A model generated the notes under the pieces. That model was not told where the DNA came from and did no database searches. It saw nothing but the letters and a program-made list of their open reading frames with translations. A stretch of DNA of 63,353 nt from RGIG1995 sp045652425 (lineage in GTDB: Bacteria; Bacillota; Clostridia; Oscillospirales; CAG-272), in assembly GCA_045652425.1 (NCBI GenBank), contig JAZRUG010000009.1, forward strand, positions 1-63,353, written 5' to 3'. Made by a program: the position numbers and the translations under genes. Each line of letters begins with the position of its first letter. Within the stretch, counting starts at the first letter, position 1. This document shows positions 25,496 through 34,349 of the stretch, piece by piece.

Positions 25496-26620
25496 ATGAT
25501 AAATCCCGTATCGGTTGGAAAAAACATTAAATTCAACAGAGAAAAACTGAATATTACACAACAAGAATTGGCAGAAAAGTTATTTGTAAGCTATCAAGCT
25601 GTAAGCGCTTGGGAAAGGGGTATCGCTTTACCCGACCTTGAAAACACTATGAAGCTTGCCGATATTTTTAACGTCAAAATTGACAAACTATTAAATGAAA
25701 AGCAAGTTAATAACCTATATATCGCCATTGACGGCGGTGGAACAAAAACGGAATTTATTCTATTTGATAAAGAAGGTTTTGTAAAGAAAAAGCTTATTCT
25801 TTCAGGTTCAAATCCAAATGATATAGGTATTGAAAAAAGCATTGAAATCTTATCAAACGGAATAGACGAATTAAGCAAAGGTGCTTCTCTGCAGGGAATA
25901 TTTGCAGGTATTGCAGGTATCACTACAGGAAACCACAAGACCGACATACAAAAACAGCTTTATGACAAATACGGTATTCCCGTATTTACGGATACAGACG
26001 CCGTAAACGTACTCGCAATGGGAGAAAGCCCTGAAAACACCGCTTCTATCATTTGCGGAACAGGCTCTTGCGTATTTGTAAGAAAGAATTTCAACCTCAC
26101 CCGTATCGGCGGCTGGGGGTATCTGTTTGACAGAGCAGGCTCGGCTTACGACATCGGAAACGATGCGATAAGGCACACCCTGGCAGTATATGACAAACTT
26201 GAAAAACCTACATTTTTATCTTCGCTTATTGAAGAGAAAGCGGAAGGTGATATTTGGAAAAATCTTTCCAATATATACACAAAAGGCAGGTCGTTTATTG
26301 CTTCATTTGCCCCCCTTGTAACAGAAGCCGCAGAAAAGGGCGACGAAACATCAAAGACAATTCTTGAGGCAAACACGGATAGACTTGCAAAACTTATAAA
26401 ACACGCAAAAAAAGAATACGGCGCGCCTGATACTTTTGTATGCGCCGGCGGATTTTTCAAAAATATGTTATTTAAAAAAATGCTTGAACAAAAGGCAGGA
26501 GTTAAACTTTTTGTTCCAAAAACACCACCCGCATACGGCGCGTGTGTTGAATGTATGAGATTATGCAAAATCAACTGCGACGAATCTTTCCAAAAAAACT
26601 TTATTGAAAGCTATAGGTGA
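25496..26620 (+). CDS. XRE helix-turn-helix fused to a BadF-type amino-sugar kinase (MurK/NagK-like)
   Basis: 374 residues. Residues 1-67 are an XRE DNA-binding domain (NITQQELAEKLFVSYQAVSAW). From about residue 74 (YIAIDGGGTKTEF) starts an ASKHA-fold kinase of the BadF/BadG family, with GIAGITTG, FTDTDAVN, ICGTGSCVF, GGWGYLFDRAGSAYDIG and CAGGFFKN. The closest known activity is N-acetylmuramate/N-acetylglucosamine 6-kinase, as in clostridial MurK. murQ follows six bases after its stop, which supports MurNAc as substrate. The fusion suggests one protein that phosphorylates the sugar and controls its own operon. The ATG at 25496 is preferred to a GTG at 25487 because GGGAG sits ten bases before it. 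Confidence 0.85.
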   Translation: MINPVSVGKNIKFNREKLNITQQELAEKLFVSYQAVSAWERGIALPDLENTMKLADIFNVKIDKLLNEKQVNNLYIAIDGGGTKTEFILFDKEGFVKKKLILSGSNPNDIGIEKSIEILSNGIDELSKGASLQGIFAGIAGITTGNHKTDIQKQLYDKYGIPVFTDTDAVNVLAMGESPENTASIICGTGSCVFVRKNFNLTRIGGWGYLFDRAGSAYDIGNDAIRHTLAVYDKLEKPTFLSSLIEEKAEGDIWKNLSNIYTKGRSFIASFAPLVTEAAEKGDETSKTILEANTDRLAKLIKHAKKEYGAPDTFVCAGGFFKNMLFKKMLEQKAGVKLFVPKTPPAYGACVECMRLCKINCDESFQKNFIESYR

Positions 26621-26626
26621 AAAAAT

Positions 26627-27430
26627 ATGTTAAGAACAGAAATGAGAAACGAAAAATCCATGCACATCGACAAGATGGAAACTATTGATATGTTGAAGGT
26701 AATGAACGAGGAAAATATGAACTCCGTTCTTGCAGTAGAAAAAGCACTGCCCCAGGTAGCAAAGGCTGTTGACGCAATCTCAAACGCTATCGAAAACGGC
26801 GGAAAGCTTATTTACATAGGCGCGGGAACCTCGGGCAGACTCGGCATAATTGACGCTGCAGAATGTCCTCCTACCTATGGTGTTCCCCACGAGCTTGTTC
26901 AAGGTATTATTGCCGGCGGAAAAGAACGCGTATTCAAAGCGGGAGAAAACGAAGAAGACAACTATGAAAAGGGAGTAAATGACGTTAAAGACTTACTGAA
27001 TAAAAACGATATTCTCGTTGGAATATCGGCGGCAGGCGGCGCAAAATATATTCTTGCCGCTCTTGATACCGCAAAAAATATCGGCTGTACAACAATCTGC
27101 ATTACATCAAACGAAGGAACACCCATAACAAAGACTGTTGATATTCCGATAGTATGCGATACAGGTGCTGAAGTTGTTACCGGTTCAACAAGACTTAAGG
27201 CAGGCAACTCCCAAAAATTTGTACTCAATATGCTTTCTACCTGTGCTATGATAAAAACAGGTAAGGTATATGAAAACCTTATGATTAACCTCAAGCCCTC
27301 AAATGAAAAACTCAAACTGCGCGTAATCAGAATAACGTCGCAAATACTTGGTATTGATGAAGAACTTGCAATTCCTCTTCTCGAAAAGAATGACTGGGAT
27401 ATAAGAAAAACCGTCGAAAGCGTTAAATAA
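26627..27430 (+). CDS. murQ: N-acetylmuramic acid 6-phosphate etherase
   Basis: 267 residues, somewhat shorter than the usual 300. The N-terminal signature (RTEMRNEKSMHIDKM) and the SIS domain blocks YIGAGTSGRLG, DAAECPPTYG with the catalytic Glu, GISAAGGAKY and VVTGSTRLKAGNSQK are clear. A UBA-like tail (LEKNDWDIRKTVESV) ends the protein. It removes the lactyl ether from MurNAc-6-phosphate to give GlcNAc-6-phosphate, feeding peptidoglycan fragments into sugar metabolism. It is translationally close to the kinase gene before it and 20 bp from the DUF6259 gene. Confidence 0.95.
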   Translation: MLRTEMRNEKSMHIDKMETIDMLKVMNEENMNSVLAVEKALPQVAKAVDAISNAIENGGKLIYIGAGTSGRLGIIDAAECPPTYGVPHELVQGIIAGGKERVFKAGENEEDNYEKGVNDVKDLLNKNDILVGISAAGGAKYILAALDTAKNIGCTTICITSNEGTPITKTVDIPIVCDTGAEVVTGSTRLKAGNSQKFVLNMLSTCAMIKTGKVYENLMINLKPSNEKLKLRVIRITSQILGIDEELAIPLLEKNDWDIRKTVESVK

Positions 27431-27449
27431 TATTGTCGAGGTATTATAT

Positions 27450-29468
27450 ATGGAACACTCCATAAAAACAAATAAATATTCTGTTACTTTTGAAATAACC
27501 GAACACAGCGCTGCTATAAAAAACGGCAAATTCGGAGATGTAACCCTTCTTCCCTCTCCCGTCTTTTCGGCAATAATCGAAAGGCTCGGCGACAAAGAAG
27601 AATTTTGCATATCATCTGAATCAAACTGGAAAAGCGTAACAATTAATAATGAAAACTTTATCTTCAACACACCCGATTCTTACGGAAATATAACTTTTAT
27701 CCTTACCCCTAAAGCAGACGAAAATGGTATATCATGGTTTACAGAAATAAAAAACCACAGCCAAGAATACTCGGTAATTTCGGTTGATTATCCGATTCCA
27801 AGAGTTACAGCAGATTATTTTAATATGTTTGTTCCCTCTTGCTCGGGCAGAGTTATTGCCGATATTGGAAAAATAGGTTTCAAAATGAAGGATACATATC
27901 CTCACCACTATTCGTCTATGCAATATTTTGCGTATTACGGAAAGACGTCGGGTATATATTTAGGAATACACGATAAAGATGCCTGTATGAAAGACTTTGT
28001 AATCAACGCCGAAAACAGTACGGCAGATTTAACAGTACGCTTCTTTGCAATAGGCGCAGGTCAAAAAGCAAACTCATTTTCTCTCGGCGGTTACGTTCGT
28101 TGGGAAGCATTCGACGGCGACTGGTTTGACGCAACTATGATTTACAAAGCATTCGTACACAAATATGCTAAATGGTTACCCGAAATGACCGAAAACGGCA
28201 GACCTGATATTCCTCAAAAAATTAAGGATATTGCCTATTGGATAGTTGAATATATGCCAAACTCCCCCGAACAGCGTGATGTACGTCCAAAAAAACTTGG
28301 GGCTGTATCTCACTTGTACGGCAAGGATTATTGGTTTGAAGCCCCCATCGAACTACAAAAACGCCTCGGTGTTCCGATAGGCTATCATATTTATAACTGG
28401 CACAACAATCCTTTTAATATAAACTATCCGCATTTTACACCCAAAGATGAATATTATCGCGGTTTAGCACATCTTAAGGGAAAAAATATTAACGTTATGC
28501 CCTATATAAACGGGGTAAGCTGGGAAACTGACGATGCCGACGAAGGCTTTGAAGTTAATTTTGAAAACACCGGCAAATACGGCGCTGCCCTTGATAAATG
28601 GGGTAATCCCATTACCGTTTCATATCCTCAACAAAAAATAAACGGTCAGGATACCAAGCTGTCGCCTATGTGTCCTTCATATCCCAAATGGCGTGAAATA
28701 GTTAACGACCTTGCAAGAAAGCTTGAGAATGAAATGGACGTTGACGGCATATATTTTGACGAAATTGCCGCCCACACCCCTCACCCTTGCAGAAGCGAAA
28801 AGCACGGTCATATTCCCGGAGGGGGAAGCTATTGGACTGACGGATATAACGAGCTTATGGATATAGTAAAACTTAATAAAAAGCAAGACGTATTCTACGT
28901 TTCCGAGTCAAGCGGCGAACCTTATATGAAAAGTTTTGACGGATATCTTACTTGGCTTTGGAGACAGCCTGACGACGTACCCGCTTTTTCTGCAATTTAC
29001 GCAGGTTATATAGTAATGCTCGGCAGATTCTCTGACGGCATTGACAAAAAAGATGATGACTTTTTCAGACAGAATATCGCAAAAGCTCTGCTTTACGGTC
29101 AACAACCCGGTTGGCTTTTTGCTGACGTTGTTTACGATAACGGCAGAATGGAATTCCTCGAAAAGTTCGTTAAAATGCGTTATAAGCACACTAACACTTT
29201 CAGTACAAACGTTATGCTCCGCCCCCCGAAAACAAACGACACGAATGTTATGTCGGCAGGCTGGAAAGCACGCTCGGGTAAAACAATTACTCTGTTTGTT
29301 GCAAACCTTTCAAAAGAAAAAACAAACTACTCTATATCCTTTGATTACACAGAATACGGTATTTCTGCCGATATGCTTCCAAAAAACACAAAGGTAAACG
29401 AAAATATTGCCACAATATCGGGAACTATAGAAGGATTTGACGTTGTTGATATAGAATTACAAATATAA
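27450..29468 (+). CDS. DUF6259-like putative glycoside hydrolase
   Basis: 672 residues, no signal peptide. An N-terminal beta-sandwich of about 230 residues, a TIM-barrel-like middle (WYHIYNWH-type block HIYNWHNNPF, then PYINGVSWE, MCPSYPKWREI, VDGIYFDEIAAHTPHPC with a likely catalytic Asp/Glu pair, and FYVSESSGEPY), and a C-terminal beta domain (AGWKARSGKTITLFVANLS). This layout matches DUF6259, a group near alpha-galactosidase-like families. Its operon place after an amino-sugar kinase and murQ suggests it trims imported muropeptide or other GlcNAc/MurNAc glycan fragments in the cytoplasm. The exact bond is unknown. Confidence 0.75.
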   Translation: MEHSIKTNKYSVTFEITEHSAAIKNGKFGDVTLLPSPVFSAIIERLGDKEEFCISSESNWKSVTINNENFIFNTPDSYGNITFILTPKADENGISWFTEIKNHSQEYSVISVDYPIPRVTADYFNMFVPSCSGRVIADIGKIGFKMKDTYPHHYSSMQYFAYYGKTSGIYLGIHDKDACMKDFVINAENSTADLTVRFFAIGAGQKANSFSLGGYVRWEAFDGDWFDATMIYKAFVHKYAKWLPEMTENGRPDIPQKIKDIAYWIVEYMPNSPEQRDVRPKKLGAVSHLYGKDYWFEAPIELQKRLGVPIGYHIYNWHNNPFNINYPHFTPKDEYYRGLAHLKGKNINVMPYINGVSWETDDADEGFEVNFENTGKYGAALDKWGNPITVSYPQQKINGQDTKLSPMCPSYPKWREIVNDLARKLENEMDVDGIYFDEIAAHTPHPCRSEKHGHIPGGGSYWTDGYNELMDIVKLNKKQDVFYVSESSGEPYMKSFDGYLTWLWRQPDDVPAFSAIYAGYIVMLGRFSDGIDKKDDDFFRQNIAKALLYGQQPGWLFADVVYDNGRMEFLEKFVKMRYKHTNTFSTNVMLRPPKTNDTNVMSAGWKARSGKTITLFVANLSKEKTNYSISFDYTEYGISADMLPKNTKVNENIATISGTIEGFDVVDIELQI

Positions 29469-29570
29469 AACTCACTCTAAAAAGCACCAAAAAGTACAGA
29501 TTGCCACACTTTTTGGTGCTTTTGCACAATTTTTGACAAAGTTCTTTTATAATTATATCAACAAAACCTA

Positions 29571-29598
29571 TTGATTTTTATCAAGGATATGATATAAT
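29571..29598 (+). promoter_or_regulatory. Promoter of the glycine riboswitch transcript
   Basis: TTGATT (29571-29576), 16 bp, TATAAT (29593-29598). Confidence 0.7.
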
Positions 29599-29618
29599 CA
29601 ATTATAACAAAATTGCAT

Positions 29619-29819
29619 AATCCGCTAAATGAAGCTTGCAGGAAAGTCGGAAATGTTTTTCCGTGCCGAAGGAGTAAACCTCTCAGGAGTCTGGTTTGAC
29701 AGATAAGACTGTAAGCGGATAGCACTCCGGAGAATCCCAATGCTTCGCTAAAAGCAATAGGGTGCCGAAGGTGTAAACGGTAGACGGTACCGTGAATCTC
29801 TCAGGCAAAAGGACGGAAT
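29619..29819 (+). ncRNA. Tandem glycine riboswitch (two aptamers)
   Basis: Aptamer 1 is closed by ATCCGCT (29620-29626) and AGCGGAT (29714-29720) and carries GTGCCGAAGGAGTAA and CTCTCAGG. Aptamer 2 is closed by TCCG (29726-29729) and CGGA (29814-29817) and carries GGTGCCGAAGGTGTAA and CTCTCAGGCAAAAGGAC, the standard glycine core. Only about five bases separate them, as usual for cooperative tandem aptamers. Confidence 0.95.
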
Positions 29820-29869
29820 TAATATACCCTCTTTATTACTGTATTTTTAAAGAGTTGCTTTATTCTGCA

Positions 29870-29914
29870 GAGCTGTTATCCATTTCATTTGGTAACATAG
29901 CTTTGCTTTTTTTT
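29870..29914 (+). promoter_or_regulatory. Expression-platform hairpin of the glycine riboswitch
   Basis: AGCTGTTATCC pairs with GGTAACATAGCT, followed by TTGC and eight T, an intrinsic-terminator-like hairpin before the AGGAGG of the symporter gene. Whether glycine switches it on or off cannot be read directly. Confidence 0.6.
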
Positions 29915-29940
29915 ATTATTATTTTTTTAGGAGGGTCTAT

Positions 29941-31362
29941 ATGGACTTTTTGTACAACATAGTTGCAAGTATTAACACATACTTGTCAAACTACATTCTT
30001 ATCATTCTTCTCGTAGGTATCGGTCTCTACTATTCAATTAGAACACGTTTCGTTCAGGTTCGTTGTTTTGGCGAAGGCTGGAAGAGATTGTTCGCAAACT
30101 TTTCTCTTAACGGCGAAAAGCAAAAATCAGGTTTAAGTTCTTTCCAATCACTCGCAACAGCAATTGCAGCGCAGGTAGGTACGGGTAACATCGTCGGCGC
30201 TTGCGGCGCTATTCTTATCGGCGGTCCCGGTGCAATTTTCTGGATGTGGATCATTGCATTCTTCGGTATGGCTACCATTTACGGAGAAGCAGTTCTCGCA
30301 CAAAAGACACGTATTGTTGAAAAAGATGGTACAGTTAAAGGCGGCCCCGTTTACTACATAACCAGCGTATTCAAAGGCAAATTCGGTAAATTCCTTGCAG
30401 GATTCTTCGCAGTTGCCGCTATGCTCGCTCTCGGCTTTATGGGTTCGATGGTTCAGTCCAACTCTATCGCTGAAGCTTGTACAAACGCCTTCAGTATTCC
30501 CGGTTGGGTTGTGGGCTTAATAGTAGCTGCAATTTCAGCAATTATCTTCATAGGCGGCGTTCAAAGAATAGGTGCCGCAACAGAAAAAATCGTTCCTATT
30601 ATGGCAGGACTTTATATTATCGGCGGTCTTATAGTTCTCGCTGTAAACTTTGAGCACATCCCCGCAACATTCGCGTCTATTTTCAAGTATGCATTTAACG
30701 CTAAATCAGCCCTCGGAGGAAGTGTTGGCGCCGCTATATACCTTGCAGTTACTCAAGGTGCAAAGCGCGGTCTCTTCTCTAACGAAGCAGGTATGGGTTC
30801 AACACCTCACGCTCACGCTCAGGCTAACGTTGCAAAGCCTCACGATCAGGGCGTTGTTGCTATGATAGGTGTGTTTATTGATACGTTCGTTGTACTTACA
30901 TTCACAGCTCTCGTTGTTATTTCCGTATTCTTTACAGGAGACGGCGCTCTTAATCCCGCAAATTTTGCTGACGGTGTTTTCCTCGAAGAAGCAGCTTCAA
31001 TGGCAGGTCTTTCAAAAACCAACCTCGCTCAGATTGCATTCGGTTCATCGTTTGGACTTGCTTCTGTTGGTAACATTTTCGTTGCTATCTGCTTGTTCTT
31101 CTTTGCTTTCTCCACTATTCTCAGCTGGAACCTCTTTGGAAGAATCAACGCAATATACCTTTTCGGCAAAAAGTTCGATATTGCTTATTCAGTAATTGCA
31201 ATTGCTTTTATATTTGCAGGCTCACTCCTTTCAAATAATCTCGTTTGGGAACTTACCGATATGTTTAATAACCTTATGGTTATCCCCAACGTTATCGCCC
31301 TCTTTGCTCTCGGTAAAGTAGTTGCAGAAGCTTCAAAGGGCAATAAAAACGAACTTAAATAA
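29941..31362 (+). CDS. Alanine/glycine:cation symporter (AGCS family)
   Basis: 473 residues, about ten to eleven membrane segments. Family blocks: GLYYSIRTRFVQVR, GNIVGACGAI, GPGAIFWMW, MATIYGEAVLAQKTR, KGGPVYY and GAKRGLFSNEAGMGSTPHAH, the last a hallmark of AGCS carriers. It moves alanine or glycine with sodium. The glycine riboswitch in its leader points to glycine as the regulated substrate. TAGGAGGG lies six to twelve bases before the ATG. It is monocistronic, followed by a strong terminator. Confidence 0.95.
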   Translation: MDFLYNIVASINTYLSNYILIILLVGIGLYYSIRTRFVQVRCFGEGWKRLFANFSLNGEKQKSGLSSFQSLATAIAAQVGTGNIVGACGAILIGGPGAIFWMWIIAFFGMATIYGEAVLAQKTRIVEKDGTVKGGPVYYITSVFKGKFGKFLAGFFAVAAMLALGFMGSMVQSNSIAEACTNAFSIPGWVVGLIVAAISAIIFIGGVQRIGAATEKIVPIMAGLYIIGGLIVLAVNFEHIPATFASIFKYAFNAKSALGGSVGAAIYLAVTQGAKRGLFSNEAGMGSTPHAHAQANVAKPHDQGVVAMIGVFIDTFVVLTFTALVVISVFFTGDGALNPANFADGVFLEEAASMAGLSKTNLAQIAFGSSFGLASVGNIFVAICLFFFAFSTILSWNLFGRINAIYLFGKKFDIAYSVIAIAFIFAGSLLSNNLVWELTDMFNNLMVIPNVIALFALGKVVAEASKGNKNELK

Positions 31363-31391
31363 ATCGAATATATACCTTTTTCATCAACATT

Positions 31392-31437
31392 AAGTATGCG
31401 CTTTTACGTTTTTTCGAAAGCGCATACTTTTTTGTTC
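31392..31437 (+). terminator. Terminator of the AGCS gene
   Basis: AAGTATGCGCTTT pairs with AAAGCGCATACTT, followed by a T-run. Confidence 0.88.
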
Positions 31438-31470
31438 GCTAACCTTTTTTTAAAATAATTACATTTACCC

Positions 31471-31499
31471 TTGACCTACGAAAAAAAATAATATATAAT
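31471..31499 (+). promoter_or_regulatory. Promoter of the M23-like gene
   Basis: TTGACC (31471-31476), 17 bp, TATAAT (31494-31499). Confidence 0.75.
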
Positions 31500-31549
31500 A
31501 TAATAGAATACAAATAATTTGATGTGCATTTGAAATCGGAGGCGGTTTT

Positions 31550-33172
31550 ATGAAGAAAAAAATTATTATTGCGCTTATCATTTTGGCGTTGTTTATTCCT
31601 ACGTATTTGGCTGTTGCTTATTATATATCTGCGCAAAACGCACCAGTTGCAGAAAGAACGATTGAAAAAATGACGGTTACCGATCTTGACGGCAACAAGT
31701 TTGTTTTTGATAAAGAAAGCAAAGAATCCAAAAAAATGATTTCTTTCTTTGTTGAGATGAACGACTCTGCAAAAGAAGTACCCGCTTTACCTGTTCAGAT
31801 GAAAAATCTTGAATGCTATAAAACAGTATACAGAAGCTACAATAAGGACAAGGAATATAAATATTACTTCACAACCAATCCCGAAGAAGCGTATTATATA
31901 GACGCACAAAACAAGACTTTCAGCATCTCATCTGAAAAAGCAGTTGAATTCCTTTCTATGAAATATGCAGAAAGCACGTATGAAGCCTCCACTGAACCCG
32001 AACTTACCGTATCAAATGTAAGTGTACTTGAACCCTACAATATTGATTGGAAATACAAGGCAGGAGCAGGCGAATTCATTTCAACATCTTATTCCGGAAA
32101 ACAAGACGCCTCATCTCAATACCCCGTATCCGGAAGCCTCCAACTTGATTTCACAAATCAGCCCGACTACGTAACCGTAAAAATTATGCACGGCGACACA
32201 GAAATATTTAATGATTTGTATGAAAATCTTACCCCTGCCATTATCGGAGAAACAAACAAGACGTTTGATATTGAAGTTAATGCAAAATGGTATGAATCCG
32301 AAGAAAAAGAATATCACGGCGATGCAACCTACAAATTTACAGCCAACGTAAGTGCTCCCGCATACTTCTACCTCGGTGAAAATATTATCGAACACGGCGA
32401 ATTCGTTGTTCTTACCGCAAAAAATATTATTGACGTAAACTCTATCGTATTTAAATCGGAACCCGCTATAAACTACACCCCAACATTCTACAAGGAAGGC
32501 GATTACGTAGTTGCGCTTATTCCGATTTCCGTAACACTTGACTATTGCCCATCTTACGTATTTACAGTATCTTCCGGAGGTGTTACAGAAGATCTTACAT
32601 TGACGGTAACTGAAAGAGCAAAGAAGAATACTATTTACTCCAAAGCAACTGCCGAGCTCATAAACAAGACCAGAACTCAAGCTATCTTGGATTCATTTAC
32701 GGGCGCAATGAAATCAACTATTAACACCAATGAACCGACACGTTATTGGGAAGATTTGTTTATCGAACCAGCAGCAAGACAAGTTCGTTGGGGATTCGGC
32801 AGAAACGTTATCGTATCTTCAACCGGCACTCAATATATTAACACCGGCGTTGATTATATGGTTGTAGGCGGAGATCAAGTATCTGCAGTCAACAAGGGTA
32901 AAGTTGTTTATGTTGGAGAACAGCTCTACAGCGGTAAGATTGTTGTAATCGACCACGGCTACGGATTGAAGAGTTGGTATATGAACCTCAGCACAATTTC
33001 CGTTAACGTAGGCGATATTGTTGAAAAAGGTGCCGCCCTCGGCATAGTAGGTAATACCGGTTACCACTATGGCGGAGATGTCAGCCTCCATTATGAATTG
33101 ACTATACACGGTGTACCCGTTTGTCCGTATTCAATCAACGATGAAGGTATAAAAATGTACGTAGGTCAGTAA
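31550..33172 (+). CDS. Membrane-anchored degenerate LytM/M23 protein
   Basis: 540 residues. One N-terminal membrane anchor (about 5-25), a long extracellular part with beta-rich repeats, and a C-terminal LytM fold (VSAVNKGKVVYVGEQ, VVIDHGYGLKSWYMNLS, VEKGAALGIVGNTG). Active M23 enzymes have HxxxD, a His in YAHL and HxH. Here they read NTGVDY, YMNL and SLHYEL: only the Asp and the last His remain. The enzyme should therefore be inactive, and the fold probably serves as a binding or activating module, as known for EnvC, NlpD and some SpoIIQ proteins. GGAGG lies upstream of the ATG. It has its own promoter and terminator. Confidence 0.88.
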   Translation: MKKKIIIALIILALFIPTYLAVAYYISAQNAPVAERTIEKMTVTDLDGNKFVFDKESKESKKMISFFVEMNDSAKEVPALPVQMKNLECYKTVYRSYNKDKEYKYYFTTNPEEAYYIDAQNKTFSISSEKAVEFLSMKYAESTYEASTEPELTVSNVSVLEPYNIDWKYKAGAGEFISTSYSGKQDASSQYPVSGSLQLDFTNQPDYVTVKIMHGDTEIFNDLYENLTPAIIGETNKTFDIEVNAKWYESEEKEYHGDATYKFTANVSAPAYFYLGENIIEHGEFVVLTAKNIIDVNSIVFKSEPAINYTPTFYKEGDYVVALIPISVTLDYCPSYVFTVSSGGVTEDLTLTVTERAKKNTIYSKATAELINKTRTQAILDSFTGAMKSTINTNEPTRYWEDLFIEPAARQVRWGFGRNVIVSSTGTQYINTGVDYMVVGGDQVSAVNKGKVVYVGEQLYSGKIVVIDHGYGLKSWYMNLSTISVNVGDIVEKGAALGIVGNTGYHYGGDVSLHYELTIHGVPVCPYSINDEGIKMYVGQ

Positions 33173-33188
33173 CTAAAAACAAACCATC

Positions 33189-33223
33189 CAAGAGGATATG
33201 GGTAAAACCCATATCCTCTTTTT
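33189..33223 (+). terminator. Terminator of the M23-like gene
   Basis: AAGAGGATATGGG pairs with CCCATATCCTCTT, followed by T. Confidence 0.9.
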
Positions 33224-33306
33224 ATTATATTCAGCCAAAATTCTGTGCAACTGTTTTTCAATTCACAACTTTTTTATTGTCTTTTTTAAATATATGTTAC
33301 AAACTA

Positions 33307-33335
33307 TTGACTTTGTTCAAAAAACAGTGTATAAT
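33307..33335 (+). promoter_or_regulatory. Promoter of the HTH-cytidylyltransferase/ABC operon
   Basis: TTGACT (33307-33312), 17 bp, TATAAT (33330-33335). The word TTTGTTCAAA occurs inside the promoter (33312-33321) and again in the leader (33376-33385), a possible site for the HTH domain of the first gene. Confidence 0.7.
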
Positions 33336-33424
33336 ACCATATAATGAACACTCTCCACCAACACACTAGTTGTTATTTGTTCAAATCACAAAATAAATAA
33401 ACATTTATTAAAAAGGAAAGTATT

Positions 33425-34321
33425 ATGGCAAACAACAAACTATCAAGAAAACAATTTCAAATATTGGTGCATTTAGAAAAACGTAAAGTAAAACAATCTC
33501 AACGAGAGATTGCCGAAGCTTGTGATATGTCAGTAGGTTCAATAAATCGCGCCATATCAGAACTTTGTGAACAGGGATTGATAGCCGACGGGCTCATTAC
33601 AAAAAAAGGATATGAAGCGTTGGAACCTTATCGCGTTAAACGCGCAATCTTTATTGCCGCAGGTTTTGGTTCCAGATTGGTTCCCATAACATTGAACACC
33701 CCCAAACCCTTGGTTCGTGTAAACGGCACAAGAATGATAGACACTCTTTTAGATGCTGTAGTTGCGGCTGAAATAGAAGAAATTTACATTGTCAGAGGAT
33801 ATTTAGGCGAACAATTCGACCAATTATTATATAAATATCCAAATATTAAATTTATAGACAATCCTCTTTATAATGAAGCAAATAACATTTCTTCAGCTAT
33901 GTGTGCAAGACACTTGCTCCAAAACGCTTACGTATTGGAGGCAGACTTGGTATTGTACAACCCTAATTTGATTCAAAAATATCAATTTACATCAAATTAT
34001 CTTGGTGTCCCCGTTGACAAAACAGACGACTGGTGCTTCGAAACCAAAAACAAGGTAATCACGAAACTGAAAATAGGCGGAGAAAACTGTCATCATACAT
34101 ATGGTATTTCTTATTGGAATTCCGAAGACGGCTTGAAATTATTTGATGACATAAAAACAGTCTATGAAATGCCCGGCGGAAAAGAAAGATATTGGGACCA
34201 GGTATCACTTGAATACTGTATTGATAATTACAGTGTCGAAGTTCGCCCCTGCTCTTTTGATGACATTATCGAAATAGACAGTTACAGCGATTTAAAGCGA
34301 ATAGATTCTACATATTGTTAA
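33425..34321 (+). CDS. Winged-helix fused to LicC/PntC-like nucleotidyltransferase
   Basis: 298 residues. Residues 1-70 form a winged helix (QREIAEACDMSVGSINRAIS, then a wing). From about 75 follows a nucleotidyltransferase with AGFGSRL, TPKPLV, IVRGYLGEQF and a metal-binding VLEADLVL. The group includes phosphocholine (LicC) and 2-aminoethylphosphonate (PntC) cytidylyltransferases. Such activation lets a phospho-amine head group be put on surface glycans or lipids. It leads an operon with an importer of the iron/2-aminoethylphosphonate type, so the substrate may be an imported phosphonate or phospho-amine. The HTH may make the enzyme its own regulator. Exact substrate not established. Confidence 0.82.
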   Translation: MANNKLSRKQFQILVHLEKRKVKQSQREIAEACDMSVGSINRAISELCEQGLIADGLITKKGYEALEPYRVKRAIFIAAGFGSRLVPITLNTPKPLVRVNGTRMIDTLLDAVVAAEIEEIYIVRGYLGEQFDQLLYKYPNIKFIDNPLYNEANNISSAMCARHLLQNAYVLEADLVLYNPNLIQKYQFTSNYLGVPVDKTDDWCFETKNKVITKLKIGGENCHHTYGISYWNSEDGLKLFDDIKTVYEMPGGKERYWDQVSLEYCIDNYSVEVRPCSFDDIIEIDSYSDLKRIDSTYC

Positions 34322-34349
34322 TTTTTTTACAAACAAATGGAGGTTAATT

